DNA of 35,322 bases from Leucobacter sp. G161 (GCF_001482305.1 NZ_LOHP01000077.1:1-35322), one strand, 5' to 3'. Shown: positions 7,766-15,847, numbered from the stretch's first letter. Numbers and translations are program-made. The notes: generated from the sequence alone by a model not told the origin.

Positions 7766-8455
7766 ATGACTCAGCCGCAACCCGAAGTCACGGAGCATCC
7801 AACAGCGAAGCGCACCGGGATGGTACTGGGCACAACCGCCGGGATAGCAACCCTATTCCTGCTGCTGCGCCTCCTCGCCGTGTCCGAGTGGGATTGGAAC
7901 ACCGCAGGAGCGATCGCCGATTCCCTCGATTTCGGTGACGCGCTCCCCATCGCCTTCGGCACGCTGTTTGCGCGCCCCGAGCTCACGGGTGTGCTCGTCG
8001 CGCTGCTGCTGCCGTTTGCGCTGCTCCGTGCGCTCTGGCCGCTCAGCGGGCACGGCACGCTGAGCCTGAGCGGCGTGCTCGCAGCGATCGCGCTGGTCAC
8101 TGTCGCCGTGGTGTGGGTGCGCACCTTCAACTCGTGGTGGGTGGTGATTGGCGCGCTCGTGCTCGGCGGAATCCTGCTCGCCGCCCGCCTCATCTGGCGT
8201 CGGGGCATTGGCAGGCGCATCGTGCTTGGAGTGCTCCGCAGCGCGGGGGTGCTCGCTGTCGTCGGGCTCCTGGGGCTGGCGGTCACCGTGGATACGCCGT
8301 GGATGTCGAAGGAGCGGCTCGATGCCGGCGAAGGTGCCTTCGAAGGATGGGTGCTCGAGGTGCAGCCCGGATTCGTGAAGGTGCTCACCGAGGAACGCGA
8401 CGTGCTCGTGCTGTTCACCGGCGACATCGTGGAGCGCGAGCTCGTCGAAGAGTAG
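7766..8455 (+). CDS. Putative multipass membrane protein of unknown function
   Basis: A 229-residue protein with five likely transmembrane segments at about 19-39, 70-92, 98-116, 121-142 and 155-174. A C-terminal soluble tail of about 50 residues follows, containing 'GAFEGWVLEVQPGFVKVLTEERDVLVLF', two or three short beta strands on the outer or cytosolic face. I do not recognise a family. It is monocistronic, with a leaderless promoter. It may be involved in envelope sensing, given the small beta-rich tail after a membrane bundle, but no evidence beyond topology supports that. Confidence 0.7.
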   Translation: MTQPQPEVTEHPTAKRTGMVLGTTAGIATLFLLLRLLAVSEWDWNTAGAIADSLDFGDALPIAFGTLFARPELTGVLVALLLPFALLRALWPLSGHGTLSLSGVLAAIALVTVAVVWVRTFNSWWVVIGALVLGGILLAARLIWRRGIGRRIVLGVLRSAGVLAVVGLLGLAVTVDTPWMSKERLDAGEGAFEGWVLEVQPGFVKVLTEERDVLVLFTGDIVERELVEE

Positions 8456-8470
8456 CGGCCCGAGCCTCGC

Positions 8471-8574
8471 GAGTCGTGCAGACCGCGTTGTGAGTCGTGC
8501 CGACCGCGTTTCGTCTGGCGCGGCGTGCTTGCGCCGCTGCGCTTACGCCGCTGCGCTTACGCCGCCGCGCCTAC
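8471..8574. repeat. Two adjacent short tandem-repeat blocks between convergent genes
   Basis: A 19-bp unit (GAGTCGTGCAGACCGCGTT) occurs at 8471-8489 and 8492-8510 with one mismatch. A 14-bp unit (GCCGCTGCGCTTAC) occurs at 8533-8546 and 8547-8560, with a degenerate third copy at 8561-8574 that runs into the last codons of the FCD regulator gene. They look like replication-slippage products in non-coding DNA, with no evident function. Confidence 0.75.
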
Positions 8575-9269
8575 GGCCTCGCGCTCTGAGCGGTAAGCGC
8601 ATCCGCGAGCGTGCGGAGGTGTGCGCGGCTGAGCGCGGCAGCGCGCTCGGAGTCGCGGTCGGCGATCGCCGCGGCGAGGTCTGCGTGGTGGTCGTGGTCG
8701 GTCTCGTTGAAGTCCTCGCTGCCGAGCCCGCCGCGGAGTCGGAGCATCTCGATCATCGCGGGCCTGAGCCGAGGCGTGAAGCCGTCGAAGAGTTCGAGCA
8801 GGATCGGATTGCCCGCCGCCTGCACCACCGCGCGATGGAACGCCGTGTCGGCGTCGACGTGGGTCTCAACGCCCGTGTAGCTCAGCCTTCGCGCCGCAAG
8901 CGTCCGGCGGATCGCTCGAAGCTCGGTCGGCGTGCGTCGTGTCGCGGCGAGGCCGGCGCTCTCGGCCTCGATCGCGGTGCGCGCCTCGATGACCGCGAGG
9001 ATGTCGGAGCGGCGCAGCACCAGATCCCAATCGTCGCGGGCCTCGAGCGCGGTCACAAAGACCCCTGACCCCTGGCGCGAGCTGAGCACGCCGAGGCCGG
9101 CGAGCTGTCTGATCGCCTCGCGCGCGGTCGAGCGCCCCACGCCGAGCTGCGCCGCGAGCGTCGTCTCTCCTGGCAGCTTCGCGCCGAGCGCCCACTCGCC
9201 GCTTCGCACGCGATCGAGCAGCACGTCGGCGGCCTGGTCGGCGAGTGAGGATCGTTGCACCTGGGCCAT
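8571..9269 (-). CDS. GntR-family transcriptional regulator, FadR subfamily (FCD domain)
   Basis: A 232-residue DNA-binding protein. The N-terminal winged helix-turn-helix covers about 8-70 ('LGAKLPGETTLAAQLGVGRS' followed by TAREAIRQLAGLGVL and the wing SRQGSGVFV). The all-helical FCD ligand-binding domain covers about 85-225, with metal or ligand residues in 'DTAFHRAVVQAAGNP' and 'DHHADLAAAI'. Such proteins sense organic acids or amino acids. ATG 9269 is preferred because the conserved part begins immediately after it; TTG codons at 9284 and 9293 are possible earlier starts. It is divergent from leuA, whose promoter is only about 50 bases away, so it may influence leucine synthesis or its own transcription. 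The ligand is unknown. Confidence 0.88.
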   Translation of the reverse strand: MAQVQRSSLADQAADVLLDRVRSGEWALGAKLPGETTLAAQLGVGRSTAREAIRQLAGLGVLSSRQGSGVFVTALEARDDWDLVLRRSDILAVIEARTAIEAESAGLAATRRTPTELRAIRRTLAARRLSYTGVETHVDADTAFHRAVVQAAGNPILLELFDGFTPRLRPAMIEMLRLRGGLGSEDFNETDHDHHADLAAAIADRDSERAAALSRAHLRTLADALTAQSARP

Positions 9270-9321
9270 GGTCTGCTGATCCAATCCGCGCAAAGTGCGC
9301 TACTTGTCTGAGGAGTTGTGT

Positions 9322-9327
9322 TACAGT
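9322..9327 (+). promoter_or_regulatory. -10 box of the leuA leader transcript
   Basis: TACAGT at 9322-9327 is followed after six bases by the ATG of the leucine-rich leader peptide. This spacing predicts that transcription starts at the leader ATG. A convincing -35 element is not visible. Confidence 0.6.
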
Positions 9328-9333
9328 CTACGC

Positions 9334-9381
9334 ATGTTCCTTCGCGGATTCCTCCTTCTTCGCCGCCACGGCGGGGCGTAG
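9334..9381 (+). CDS. leuL: leuA leader peptide
   Basis: A 15-codon open frame reading M-F-L-R-G-F-L-L-L-R-R-H-G-G-A then TAG. Four of 15 codons are leucine, three of them consecutive, and three of the four are CTT, a rare codon in this high-GC genome. It starts six bases after a -10 box and ends 73 bases before leuA. Its role is presumably to sense charged leucyl-tRNA: stalling at the Leu run would change folding of the following RNA and adjust leuA expression. Leader peptides of this kind are known upstream of leuA in actinobacteria. Confidence 0.85.
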   Translation: MFLRGFLLLRRHGGA

Positions 9382-9389
9382 CCAGACCG

Positions 9390-9420
9390 GCTCCCCGGCG
9401 TGGGGAGCTGTCGACGCCGG
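9390..9420 (+). promoter_or_regulatory. Attenuator: mutually exclusive hairpins before leuA
   Basis: Two perfect 7-bp stems compete for the same bases. Hairpin A pairs GCTCCCC (9390-9396) with GGGGAGC (9402-9408) around a 5-base loop. Hairpin B pairs CCGGCGT (9395-9401) with ACGCCGG (9414-9420). They share 9395-9396 and hairpin B uses the whole loop of A, so they cannot coexist. A further small stem, CGCCG/CGGCG (9361-9373), lies inside the 3' end of the leader peptide. A mixed U-rich stretch (CCTTTGCTTTC) follows. This is the expected layout of an amino-acid attenuator; whether control is at termination or at leuA translation cannot be told. Confidence 0.75.
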
Positions 9421-9453
9421 TCACCTTTGCTTTCGCAGAACAGGAACCAGCGC

Positions 9454-11364
9454 ATGACGCACCGCAACACCCTCCAGCCCGCAGCTCAGCCCGCAGCTCA
9501 GCCCGCAGCTCAGCCCGCAGCTCAGCCCGCCGCCCAGCCGGCCGCCCCGGCGTGGAACCGCCAGCAACCCTCTGGCATGCCCTCGCATCGCTACCGCGAC
9601 GCGCACTCACGCGCCGAGATCCCGCTCACCGAGCGCGAGTGGCCAACGAAGCGACTCACGCAGGCGCCGCTCTGGGTCCCGGTCGACCTGCGCGACGGGA
9701 ACCAGGCGCTTGCCGAGCCGATGGACCCCGAACGCAAGCGCCACTTCTTCGAGCGCATGGTCGCGATGGGGTACAAGGAGATCGAGGTCGGATACCCCTC
9801 GGCGTCGCAGACCGACTTCGACTTCGTGCGGCTCATCGCTGACACCGACATCGCCCCTGACGACGTCACGATCGTTGTGTTCACGGCCGCGCGGCGTGAC
9901 CTTATCGAGCGGACCGTCGCCTCGATCGCGGGGATCTCGAACCCGGTCGTGATCCACATGTACACCGCGACCGCACCCATGTGGCGCGACGCCGTGCTCG
10001 GGCACAGCCGCGAGTCGTTGAAGGAACTGATCCTCGCGGGCGGCCGCGACATGCTCGAGCTCGCAGGGGACCTGCCCAATGTGCGCTTCCAGTTCAGCCC
10101 GGAGGTGTTTAACCTCACCGAACCCGACTACGTGCTGGAGGTCTGCGACGCGATGACCGAGCTGTGGGATGCGCGGCCAGAGCGGCCGGTGATCCTCAAT
10201 CTGCCGGCGACCGTCGAGATCGCGACCCCGAACATCTACGCCGACCAGATCGAGTACATGCACACGCGGCTCGCGCGCCGTGACGGCGTGATCCTCTCGG
10301 TGCACCCGCACAACGACCGCGGCACCGGCATCGCGTGCGCGGAACTCGCGGTGCTCGCCGGTGCCCAACGCGTCGAGGGCTGCATCTTCGGCAACGGCGA
10401 GCGCACGGGCAACGTCGACATTGCGACCCTCGCGCTCAACCTGCACGCGCAGGGCGTCGATCCACAGATCGACTTCTCCGGCATCGACGAGATTCGCCGC
10501 ACCGTCGAGTACTGCAACCGCATCGAGGTACACCCGCGGCACCCCTACGTCGGCGACCTCGTGCACACGGCGTTCAGTGGCACGCACCAGGACGCGATCA
10601 AGAAGGGCTTCGCCGAGCACCGCGCGCGGGCTGCTGCAGCGGGGCTTCCCGAGAGCGACATCGAGTGGCGGGTGCCGTACCTGCCAATCGACCCGGCCGA
10701 CATCGGCCGCAGCTACGACGCGGTGATTCGCGTGAACTCGCAGTCGGGGAAGGGCGGCATCGCCTACCTGCTCGAAAGCGAGTACGGGATCGAGCTGCCG
10801 AGGCGGCTGCAGATCGACCTCGCGCGCCGCGTGCAGCAGCACACCGACGCGAGCGGGGCCGAGGTGACGGCCAACGCGATCTGGGAGATCTTTGCTGCTG
10901 CGTATCTCACTCCTGCCCGCGGACATGTGGTGGCCGAGCCGGGCTCCGCCGGGGCCCAGCCGGTCTCCGCCGTGACCGAGCCGGGCCCCGCCGTGACCGG
11001 GCCGGGCTCCGCCGGAACCGGGCCGGTTCTCGCGCTGGAGTCGTTCGCGAGCTCTATCGAGGGCGGAACGCCGAGTGCGACACTCACCCTGCGGGTTTCG
11101 GGGGAGACCTTCGTGAGTGCGCACAGCGGCACCGGGCCCGTCGAGGCGCTCACTGCGGCGCTCGCGGAGCGCGGCGCACCCATCGAAGTGCTTGAACTGC
11201 ACCAGAGCAGCATGGGATCGGGCAACGCGAGTGAGGCGATCACCCTCATTGAATACCGCGCTGCGAGCGGCGTCGCCTGGGCTGCTGGCCGCGACCAGTC
11301 CACGCTCGCTGCAACGCTTGCGGCGGTGATGGCGGCAGCGAACCGGTCCGTGAACGGCAGTTAG
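9454..11364 (+). CDS. leuA: 2-isopropylmalate synthase
   Basis: This enzyme condenses acetyl-CoA with 2-ketoisovalerate to give 2-isopropylmalate, the committed step of leucine synthesis. It has 636 residues. A low-complexity N-terminus (five PAAQ-type repeats, residues 9-30) precedes the HMGL-like TIM barrel, with DLRDGNQ (78-84), the metal-binding HPHNDRGTG and the signature GNGERTGN. A linker of five 7-residue repeats (about 494-528) joins it to the C-terminal LeuA regulatory domain (about 530-625), which binds leucine for feedback inhibition. The length matches the long actinobacterial LeuA type. ATG 9454 follows AGGAA. Expression is probably controlled by the upstream leader peptide and competing hairpins. 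Confidence 0.97.
   Translation: MTHRNTLQPAAQPAAQPAAQPAAQPAAQPAAPAWNRQQPSGMPSHRYRDAHSRAEIPLTEREWPTKRLTQAPLWVPVDLRDGNQALAEPMDPERKRHFFERMVAMGYKEIEVGYPSASQTDFDFVRLIADTDIAPDDVTIVVFTAARRDLIERTVASIAGISNPVVIHMYTATAPMWRDAVLGHSRESLKELILAGGRDMLELAGDLPNVRFQFSPEVFNLTEPDYVLEVCDAMTELWDARPERPVILNLPATVEIATPNIYADQIEYMHTRLARRDGVILSVHPHNDRGTGIACAELAVLAGAQRVEGCIFGNGERTGNVDIATLALNLHAQGVDPQIDFSGIDEIRRTVEYCNRIEVHPRHPYVGDLVHTAFSGTHQDAIKKGFAEHRARAAAAGLPESDIEWRVPYLPIDPADIGRSYDAVIRVNSQSGKGGIAYLLESEYGIELPRRLQIDLARRVQQHTDASGAEVTANAIWEIFAAAYLTPARGHVVAEPGSAGAQPVSAVTEPGPAVTGPGSAGTGPVLALESFASSIEGGTPSATLTLRVSGETFVSAHSGTGPVEALTAALAERGAPIEVLELHQSSMGSGNASEAITLIEYRAASGVAWAAGRDQSTLAATLAAVMAAANRSVNGS
9481..9540 (+). repeat. 12-bp tandem repeat inside the leuA N-terminus
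   Basis: GCAGCTCAGCCC is repeated four times without error (9481-9528), with a degenerate fifth copy at 9529-9540. Each unit encodes AAQP. Because the unit is a multiple of three, copy-number change keeps the reading frame and only alters the length of a disordered N-terminal tail. Confidence 0.95.
10933..11037 (+). repeat. 21-bp (7-residue) imperfect repeats in the leuA linker
   Basis: Five consecutive 21-bp units encode [28 protein letters not shown] and TGPVLAL. They form a Pro/Gly/Ala-rich linker between the catalytic barrel and the leucine-binding domain. In-frame repeat variation at this linker recalls the VNTR known in the leuA gene of M. tuberculosis. Confidence 0.9.
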
Positions 11365-11373
11365 GGGGAAGCG

Positions 11374-11415
11374 CCTGCGTGGGCTGGACGGGGTGTGCCA
11401 GCCAGCCCGCGCAGG
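11374..11415 (+). terminator. 14-bp inverted repeat between leuA and the aldo/keto reductase gene
   Basis: CCTGCGTGGGCTGG (11374-11387) pairs with 11402-11415 (13 Watson-Crick pairs and one G-U) around a 14-base loop, ten bases after the leuA stop. It could end leuA transcription, though no U-tract follows. The right arm abuts the -10 box TACAGT at 11416-11421, so it could also be an operator for the downstream gene. Confidence 0.55.
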
Positions 11416-11421
11416 TACAGT
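11416..11421 (+). promoter_or_regulatory. -10 box of the aldo/keto reductase gene
   Basis: TACAGT, 36 bases before ATG 11458. The region that would hold the -35 element is occupied by the loop and right arm of the inverted repeat at 11374-11415, so promoter use and RNA folding or protein binding there may interfere. Confidence 0.5.
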
Positions 11422-11457
11422 GGGGTGCATACCCCGCAACGAAGTGGAGACGACGCT

Positions 11458-12363
11458 ATGAGTGACGCCGCACGTATAGGGCTCGGCATGATGCGCATTG
11501 AGACGCTCACCGACGACGAGATCCGGGAACTCTACGCTGGAGCACGTGAGGCGGGGGTGGTGCTGTTCGACCACGCCGATATCTATGGCGGCGGCGAACA
11601 CGGCTGTGAGCGACGCTTCGCCGGAGCGTTGCGACTCTCGCCAACTGAGCGCAGCGAGATTGTGCTGCAGACGAAGTGCGGGATCCGCCCAGGTCAGCAC
11701 GGCTTCGACTTTTCCGCCGAGTACATCGTGCGCCGGGCCGAGGAGTCGCTGGCGGCGCTGGGCACGGACTACCTCGACGTGCTTATGCTGCACCGGCCGG
11801 ACACCCTGGTCGAACCGGAAGAAGTCGCGGCGGCATTCGACCAACTCGAGGCTGCTGGGAAAGTGCGATCCTTTGGGGTATCGAATCACACCGCCCGCCA
11901 GATTGAGCTGCTCAAGACCAGCGTCACCCAGCCAATTTCGGTGAACCAGGTCCAGTTCGGCCTCGGCCACGCGGCGCTCGTGGCGCAGGGCATCGCAGCG
12001 AACATGGAGGGCCTCAAACAATCGGCAGACCGCGACGGCGGGCTCCTCGAGTACGCGCGCATCAACGGAGTCACGCTCGAAGCGTGGTCGCCGTTTCAGC
12101 GCGGCTTCTTCAGCGGCTCGATTTTCGAGCAGGGCGGCCTGCGCGAACTCCAGACCGTGCTCGGTCGCATCGCGGCCGAGCGAGGCAGCACCCCCACCGC
12201 GATTGCGACCGCGTGGATCACCAGGCACCCAGCGAAGATGCGCGTCGTGATTGGCAGCACCCGCGTGCACCGCATCGCGCAAGCCGTCGCAGGCGCCGAA
12301 CTCGTGCTCACCCGCGCGGAGTGGTACGAACTGTTCACCGCCGCGGGATATGAGGTCCCGTGA
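11458..12363 (+). CDS. Aldo/keto reductase (YdhF-like)
   Basis: A 301-residue NADPH-dependent oxidoreductase with the (beta/alpha)8 aldo/keto reductase fold, acting on aldehydes or ketones of unknown identity. The catalytic tetrad is visible as Asp38 and Tyr43 (FDHADIY), Lys73 (QTKCG) and His112 (LMLHRPD). The cofactor-binding region near the C-terminus reads 'VVIGSTRVHRI'. The start 'RIGLGMMRI' resembles the E. coli YdhF branch. GGAG lies eight bases before ATG 11458; an in-frame GTG at 11425 sits only three bases after the -10 box and is unlikely. The gene follows leuA by 93 bases but has its own promoter. Confidence 0.92.
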   Translation: MSDAARIGLGMMRIETLTDDEIRELYAGAREAGVVLFDHADIYGGGEHGCERRFAGALRLSPTERSEIVLQTKCGIRPGQHGFDFSAEYIVRRAEESLAALGTDYLDVLMLHRPDTLVEPEEVAAAFDQLEAAGKVRSFGVSNHTARQIELLKTSVTQPISVNQVQFGLGHAALVAQGIAANMEGLKQSADRDGGLLEYARINGVTLEAWSPFQRGFFSGSIFEQGGLRELQTVLGRIAAERGSTPTAIATAWITRHPAKMRVVIGSTRVHRIAQAVAGAELVLTRAEWYELFTAAGYEVP

Positions 12364-12427
12364 GCGCTGTCGCACGGTGGCGACACGGCACGAGCCGTCA
12401 CGGCCCGAGCCGCCGCGGCCCCTGGCG

Positions 12428-12460
12428 TAAACTTGACCCTTCCGGCAGCGCACGCTGCCG
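12428..12460 (+). promoter_or_regulatory. -10 box and 5'-UTR hairpin of the phosphoribosyltransferase gene
   Basis: TAAACT (12428-12433) is a good -10 box. It is followed by CGGCAGC (12443-12449), the loop GCAC and GCTGCCG (12454-12460), a 7-bp hairpin that would form at the 5' end of the mRNA. The Shine-Dalgarno GGGAG near 12476-12480 is left free. The hairpin may stabilise the transcript. Confidence 0.5.
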
Positions 12461-12486
12461 AACGAGTTGCACTAAGGGAGCCCCGC

Positions 12487-12990
12487 ATGACTGCTGACCG
12501 CGAAGTACTCACCTGGGACGGGTTCGGCGACGCCACCCGCGAACTCTCACGGCGGATCGTTGCCGACGGGTTCGCGCCCGAGGTCGTCGTCGCGATCGCT
12601 CGCGGCGGCTTGTTGCCGGGAGGCGCGATCGCGTACGGGCTCGGCGCGAAGAACTGCGGTGCGCTGAACGTTGAGTTCTACACGGGCATCGGTACGGTCC
12701 TCGACAACCCGGAGGTGTTGCCGCCCGCACTCGACCTGACCTACCTCAAGGGCCGTCGGGTGCTGCTCGTCGACGACGTCGCAGATTCGGGGCGCACGCT
12801 CAAGCTCGCCGTCGAACTGCTGACCGCAGAGGGCGCAGAGGTTCGCTCTGTGACGATCTACACGAAGCCGTCGACCGTGATCCAGCCCGACTACGCGTGG
12901 AAGGCCACCGACCAGTGGATCGATTTCCCTTGGTCCGCTGACGGGTCGGTCATCGAGGAAGACGCAAACGCGGCAGAGCGCAGCGCCTAG
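12487..12990 (+). CDS. Purine-type phosphoribosyltransferase
   Basis: A 167-residue type I phosphoribosyltransferase that should attach the 5-phosphoribosyl group of PRPP to a base, probably a purine such as guanine, xanthine or hypoxanthine. The PRPP loop VLLVDDVADSGRTL (92-105) is intact, and the N-terminal pyrophosphate loop 'AIARGGLLPGG' matches the Gpt/Hpt type. The short C-terminal hood 'WIDFPWS' is consistent with XGPRT-like enzymes. GGGAGCCCCGC precedes the ATG. It stands alone and converges on the pucR-family gene. Substrate preference cannot be read reliably. Confidence 0.87.
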   Translation: MTADREVLTWDGFGDATRELSRRIVADGFAPEVVVAIARGGLLPGGAIAYGLGAKNCGALNVEFYTGIGTVLDNPEVLPPALDLTYLKGRRVLLVDDVADSGRTLKLAVELLTAEGAEVRSVTIYTKPSTVIQPDYAWKATDQWIDFPWSADGSVIEEDANAAERSA

Positions 12991-13121
12991 CTGGCCCCGG
13001 GCTGGCCCAGTCGCTAACTAAACTGACGCGTTTCTTCTAGTCTGAGCCTTTTGCCGCCCGAGATAGGCTCACGCAAGAAAACTCAGGTCGGAATGGATTG
13101 CCGAGCCTGGCCCCGGCTCAA

Positions 13122-14591
13122 CTAAGCGAGCTCTTCGGTGCGGAGCGCGAACCACAGTTCGGCGCGGTCCTCCGCGCTGGCGAGCGACCGCCCGGTGAGC
13201 CGCTCGATGCGCGTTACGCGGTCCCGCAGCGTGTTCCGGTGGATCCCGAGGGCGCTCGCCGCAGGGCCGCGCTGACCGTCTGACACGAATAGCGCGTGCA
13301 GCGTTTCGCAGAGTACCTCTCGGTCTGGCTCGGTCGAGGCCTGGCCGGCGGGTCCGGTCGCCGCGAGCGGCCCGAGTACCTGGCGGCTCAGCGCGATAGC
13401 CCCGTGTTCGGGGGAGGAGCCGAGGCTCAGCACGGCCTCGAGGAAGGGCGCGTCGCGATCCGCCCAGATCACCTGTGCGCGGCGCGGTTCGGCGTAGAGC
13501 GATGCTCGGCCGGGAAGGTCGCGCAGCCGCGATGCCGCAGAGCGTGCGCTCACTGGAAGACCCCGACGGGACACCGGGCGGCCGACGACCAAGTCGAGCC
13601 CGTGCTGTTCGATCCGCATCACCGCGGCCTCGGGCTCCGCGCCATCAACGACCTGCCAGGCGCGTGCGAGTCCGCCCGCGAGCTCTTCGGTGGAGCCGAT
13701 GAGCCGGTCGAGTCCGATGCGTGGCTCCCGTCGCCAAGCTGAGATGTCTTCGGGGGAGCCCTGCACGGCGACGGCGCGTACGGTGTCGGGCAACACGATC
13801 CCTGGGGAGAGCACCTCGGCGGTCTCGACGGGAAGCGCGCCGCTGAGCATGCGCCCGGTGAGGAGCTCCCATCGTTCGCGCTCTGCCCGGTCTGATGCGC
13901 GGTCGCTGCGAACGCTGAAGCCCAGCGCCATCGCGCCGGCCGCGATGACCGAGCTGCCCTCGGGGGTGAGGGGGCCGGTGCCGGCGATGGCGAGCCGGAG
14001 CGATCCCTCGGAATCGAGGGCGACGAGCTCGGCACCCTCGGCTTGGAACCCCTGTGTGCTCGCGAGGATACGATCGGGGCCGGAGATGAGCGCGAGCTGG
14101 CGGCCGGTGGCCTGGGAGATGCTCGCGAGTACCTCGGCTGGATCCTGCGTGCCCCGCGCGCTGTCGAGGAGGCGCAGCTGCACCTGCAAGGCGGATCGTG
14201 CCGCGCGGAGTTCGTCGGAGCGGAGCAGCCCAGCGACGGCCTTGCTCACGGCAATGAACGGAATCGGGAGTGGGATCTCGAATAGGGCGACGCGGTAGGT
14301 GCTCGCGGCGTGCAGGAGCGGTGCCGGCACGGTGTCGTGGTTGACCCCGATGCCGAAACCGATGGCAGCAACTCGGGCGCGGCTGAGGCCCGCCACGAAG
14401 TCGCGCCAGCCTGGATCGTTCGCTCCGAGGGAGAGGCCAGTGGTCATGATGATTTCCCCGCCCTCAAGGTAGTCATTCATGCTCAGGAGCTCAGTGATTG
14501 ACACCCAGCTGAGCTCGGGATCGCCGGGCCCTGCTTGGAGGAGGGAGAGGCCAAGTTCAGGCAGTTCGAGCAGTTGAGAGAGCGTCGCCAT
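13122..14591 (-). CDS. PucR-family transcriptional regulator
   Basis: A 489-residue regulator with the classic PucR order. The N-terminal PucR domain (about 5-125) contains 'SWVSITELLSMNDYLEGGEI'. A middle GGDEF-related or variable region follows. The C-terminal helix-turn-helix reads 'QRGPAASALGIHRNTLRDRV' (about 440-475). Members usually activate catabolic genes in response to a nitrogenous or carboxylic substrate. The gene is divergent from a CoA-transferase / glutaryl-CoA dehydrogenase pair across an 83-bp region holding a good inverted repeat, so it probably controls them. A -10-like GAGAAT lies six bases before its ATG, again suggesting a leaderless mRNA. Confidence 0.9.
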   Translation of the reverse strand: MATLSQLLELPELGLSLLQAGPGDPELSWVSITELLSMNDYLEGGEIIMTTGLSLGANDPGWRDFVAGLSRARVAAIGFGIGVNHDTVPAPLLHAASTYRVALFEIPLPIPFIAVSKAVAGLLRSDELRAARSALQVQLRLLDSARGTQDPAEVLASISQATGRQLALISGPDRILASTQGFQAEGAELVALDSEGSLRLAIAGTGPLTPEGSSVIAAGAMALGFSVRSDRASDRAERERWELLTGRMLSGALPVETAEVLSPGIVLPDTVRAVAVQGSPEDISAWRREPRIGLDRLIGSTEELAGGLARAWQVVDGAEPEAAVMRIEQHGLDLVVGRPVSRRGLPVSARSAASRLRDLPGRASLYAEPRRAQVIWADRDAPFLEAVLSLGSSPEHGAIALSRQVLGPLAATGPAGQASTEPDREVLCETLHALFVSDGQRGPAASALGIHRNTLRDRVTRIERLTGRSLASAEDRAELWFALRTEELA

Positions 14592-14603
14592 GGTGTCATT
14601 CTC

Positions 14604-14630
14604 GCACAGCCCCGCGGATTGCGGCTGTGC
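14604..14630. promoter_or_regulatory. Inverted repeat between pucR-type gene and CoA-transferase
   Basis: GCACAGCC (14604-14611) and GGCTGTGC (14623-14630) form a perfect 8-bp dyad with an 11-bp spacer, centred in the 83-bp divergent region. It lies 33 bases upstream of the TACAGT -10 box of the CoA-transferase gene, where an activator would bind, and over the region just upstream of the regulator's own start. It is the likely PucR-type binding site. Confidence 0.65.
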
Positions 14631-14662
14631 AGGTTTCGCTCAGCGGGGTGGTGCGTGTGGCC

Positions 14663-14668
14663 TACAGT
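14663..14668 (+). promoter_or_regulatory. -10 box of the CoA-transferase gene
   Basis: TACAGT ends six bases before ATG 14675 (GGAGCT between), so the mRNA is probably leaderless. No good -35 hexamer is visible, consistent with activator-dependent transcription. Confidence 0.6.
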
Positions 14669-14674
14669 GGAGCT

Positions 14675-15847
14675 ATGACAACTCCAGGTCCGCTCGCCGG
14701 TATTCGCGTCGCTGACTTCTCGCGAGTGCTCGCTGGCCCCCATGCCACGATGCTGCTCGCAGACTTCGGCGCCGATGTGATCAAGATCGAGAGCCCAGAG
14801 GGCGACGGCACCAGGCAATGGTCGCCCCCGCAAAACGCGATCGGGCAGAGCACCTACTTCGCCGGAGTGAACCGCGGTAAGCGTTCCATCGTCTGCGATC
14901 TGCGCAGCGAGGAGGGGCTCAGCCATGCCCGGGAGCTCGCCGCGACCGCCGATGTCGTCATTGAGAACTTCAAGCCAGGCACCATGGACAAGTTCGGGCT
15001 GAGCTACGCCGAACTCTCGGAGCTCAACCCCGGTGTTATCTACTGCTCGATTTCGGGCTTCGGTGACGCCGAGGGGCGTGACCTGCCAGGCTACGACCTG
15101 CTCGTGCAGGCCGTCGGCGGGCTCATGAGTATCACCGGCCAGGCTGACGAAGCCGGCGGCGAGCCGACGAAGGTGGGTGTCGCACTCGTGGACATCCTCA
15201 CCGGGCTCAACGCAGTCATCGGCATCCAGGCAGCACTGCGCGCGCGCGACGGCGAGGGCGGCACTGGCCGCGGCCAGCACGTGAAGGTCACACTGCTCGG
15301 CTCCCTGCTTTCCGCTCTCGCGAACCAGGCCTCGTCGACGCTCGAGACCGGGGTCTCGCCGGGTCGAATGGGTAACGCGCACCCGTCGATTGCGCCCTAC
15401 GAAACCTTCCACGCAGCGGATCAGTCCGTCGCGCTGGCAGTGGGGACCGATGGCCAATTCACGCGCCTCTGTGAGGTACTTGGAATCCCTGAGCTCGCGA
15501 CCGACGAACGCTTCACGAATAATCCGGCACGGGTTGCGCACCGCGTTGAGCTGCGGGCCGCGCTCGAGGAGCGGCTACGGACTGGCAACGCCGACGAATG
15601 GATCACCGCATTCACCGCCGCGAACATTCCTGCAGGCCGCGTGAACACCATCGCGCAGGCGATTGAGCTCGCGGAGTCGCTCGGCATCGATGCGATTGCT
15701 GAAACCACCGGCCTTGCCGCTGACGGAACTGAGCACACGCTGCGCTCGGTTGCCGCCCCCATTCACTTCTCGGAAACCCCGGCACGCTACACGTCGCCGC
15801 CGCCTGGCGTCGGCGAACACCAGGGTGCCACCTGGCTTCCTCGCTAA
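14675..15847 (+). CDS. CaiB/BaiF-family (type III) CoA-transferase, probably glutarate-specific
   Basis: A 390-residue class III CoA-transferase that moves CoA between carboxylic acids through an aspartyl-CoA thioester. The N-terminus 'GIRVADFSRVLAGPHATMLL' and 'GADVIKIESPEGDGTRQW' are typical, and the catalytic aspartate is Asp141 in PGYDLLVQA. The next gene, 32 bases downstream, encodes glutaryl-CoA dehydrogenase, so the likely acceptor is glutarate (compare human SUGCT), with succinyl-CoA or another CoA donor. That specificity is inferred from the neighbour. The ATG at 14675 follows the -10 box by six bases; a GTG upstream at 14627 lies inside the operator and is rejected. Confidence 0.9.
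   Translation: MTTPGPLAGIRVADFSRVLAGPHATMLLADFGADVIKIESPEGDGTRQWSPPQNAIGQSTYFAGVNRGKRSIVCDLRSEEGLSHARELAATADVVIENFKPGTMDKFGLSYAELSELNPGVIYCSISGFGDAEGRDLPGYDLLVQAVGGLMSITGQADEAGGEPTKVGVALVDILTGLNAVIGIQAALRARDGEGGTGRGQHVKVTLLGSLLSALANQASSTLETGVSPGRMGNAHPSIAPYETFHAADQSVALAVGTDGQFTRLCEVLGIPELATDERFTNNPARVAHRVELRAALEERLRTGNADEWITAFTAANIPAGRVNTIAQAIELAESLGIDAIAETTGLAADGTEHTLRSVAAPIHFSETPARYTSPPPGVGEHQGATWLPR

Noticed and set aside
9481..9540. CRISPR-like repeat array
   Set aside because: Units are 12 bp with no spacers, lie in frame inside leuA and encode a low-complexity tail.
9607..12453. A 948-codon open frame on the minus strand across leuA and the aldo/keto reductase gene
   Set aside because: It is antisense to two genes with intact catalytic motifs. 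Long antisense frames are expected in DNA with very high third-position GC, and the translation is rich in Arg, His and Asp with no domain.
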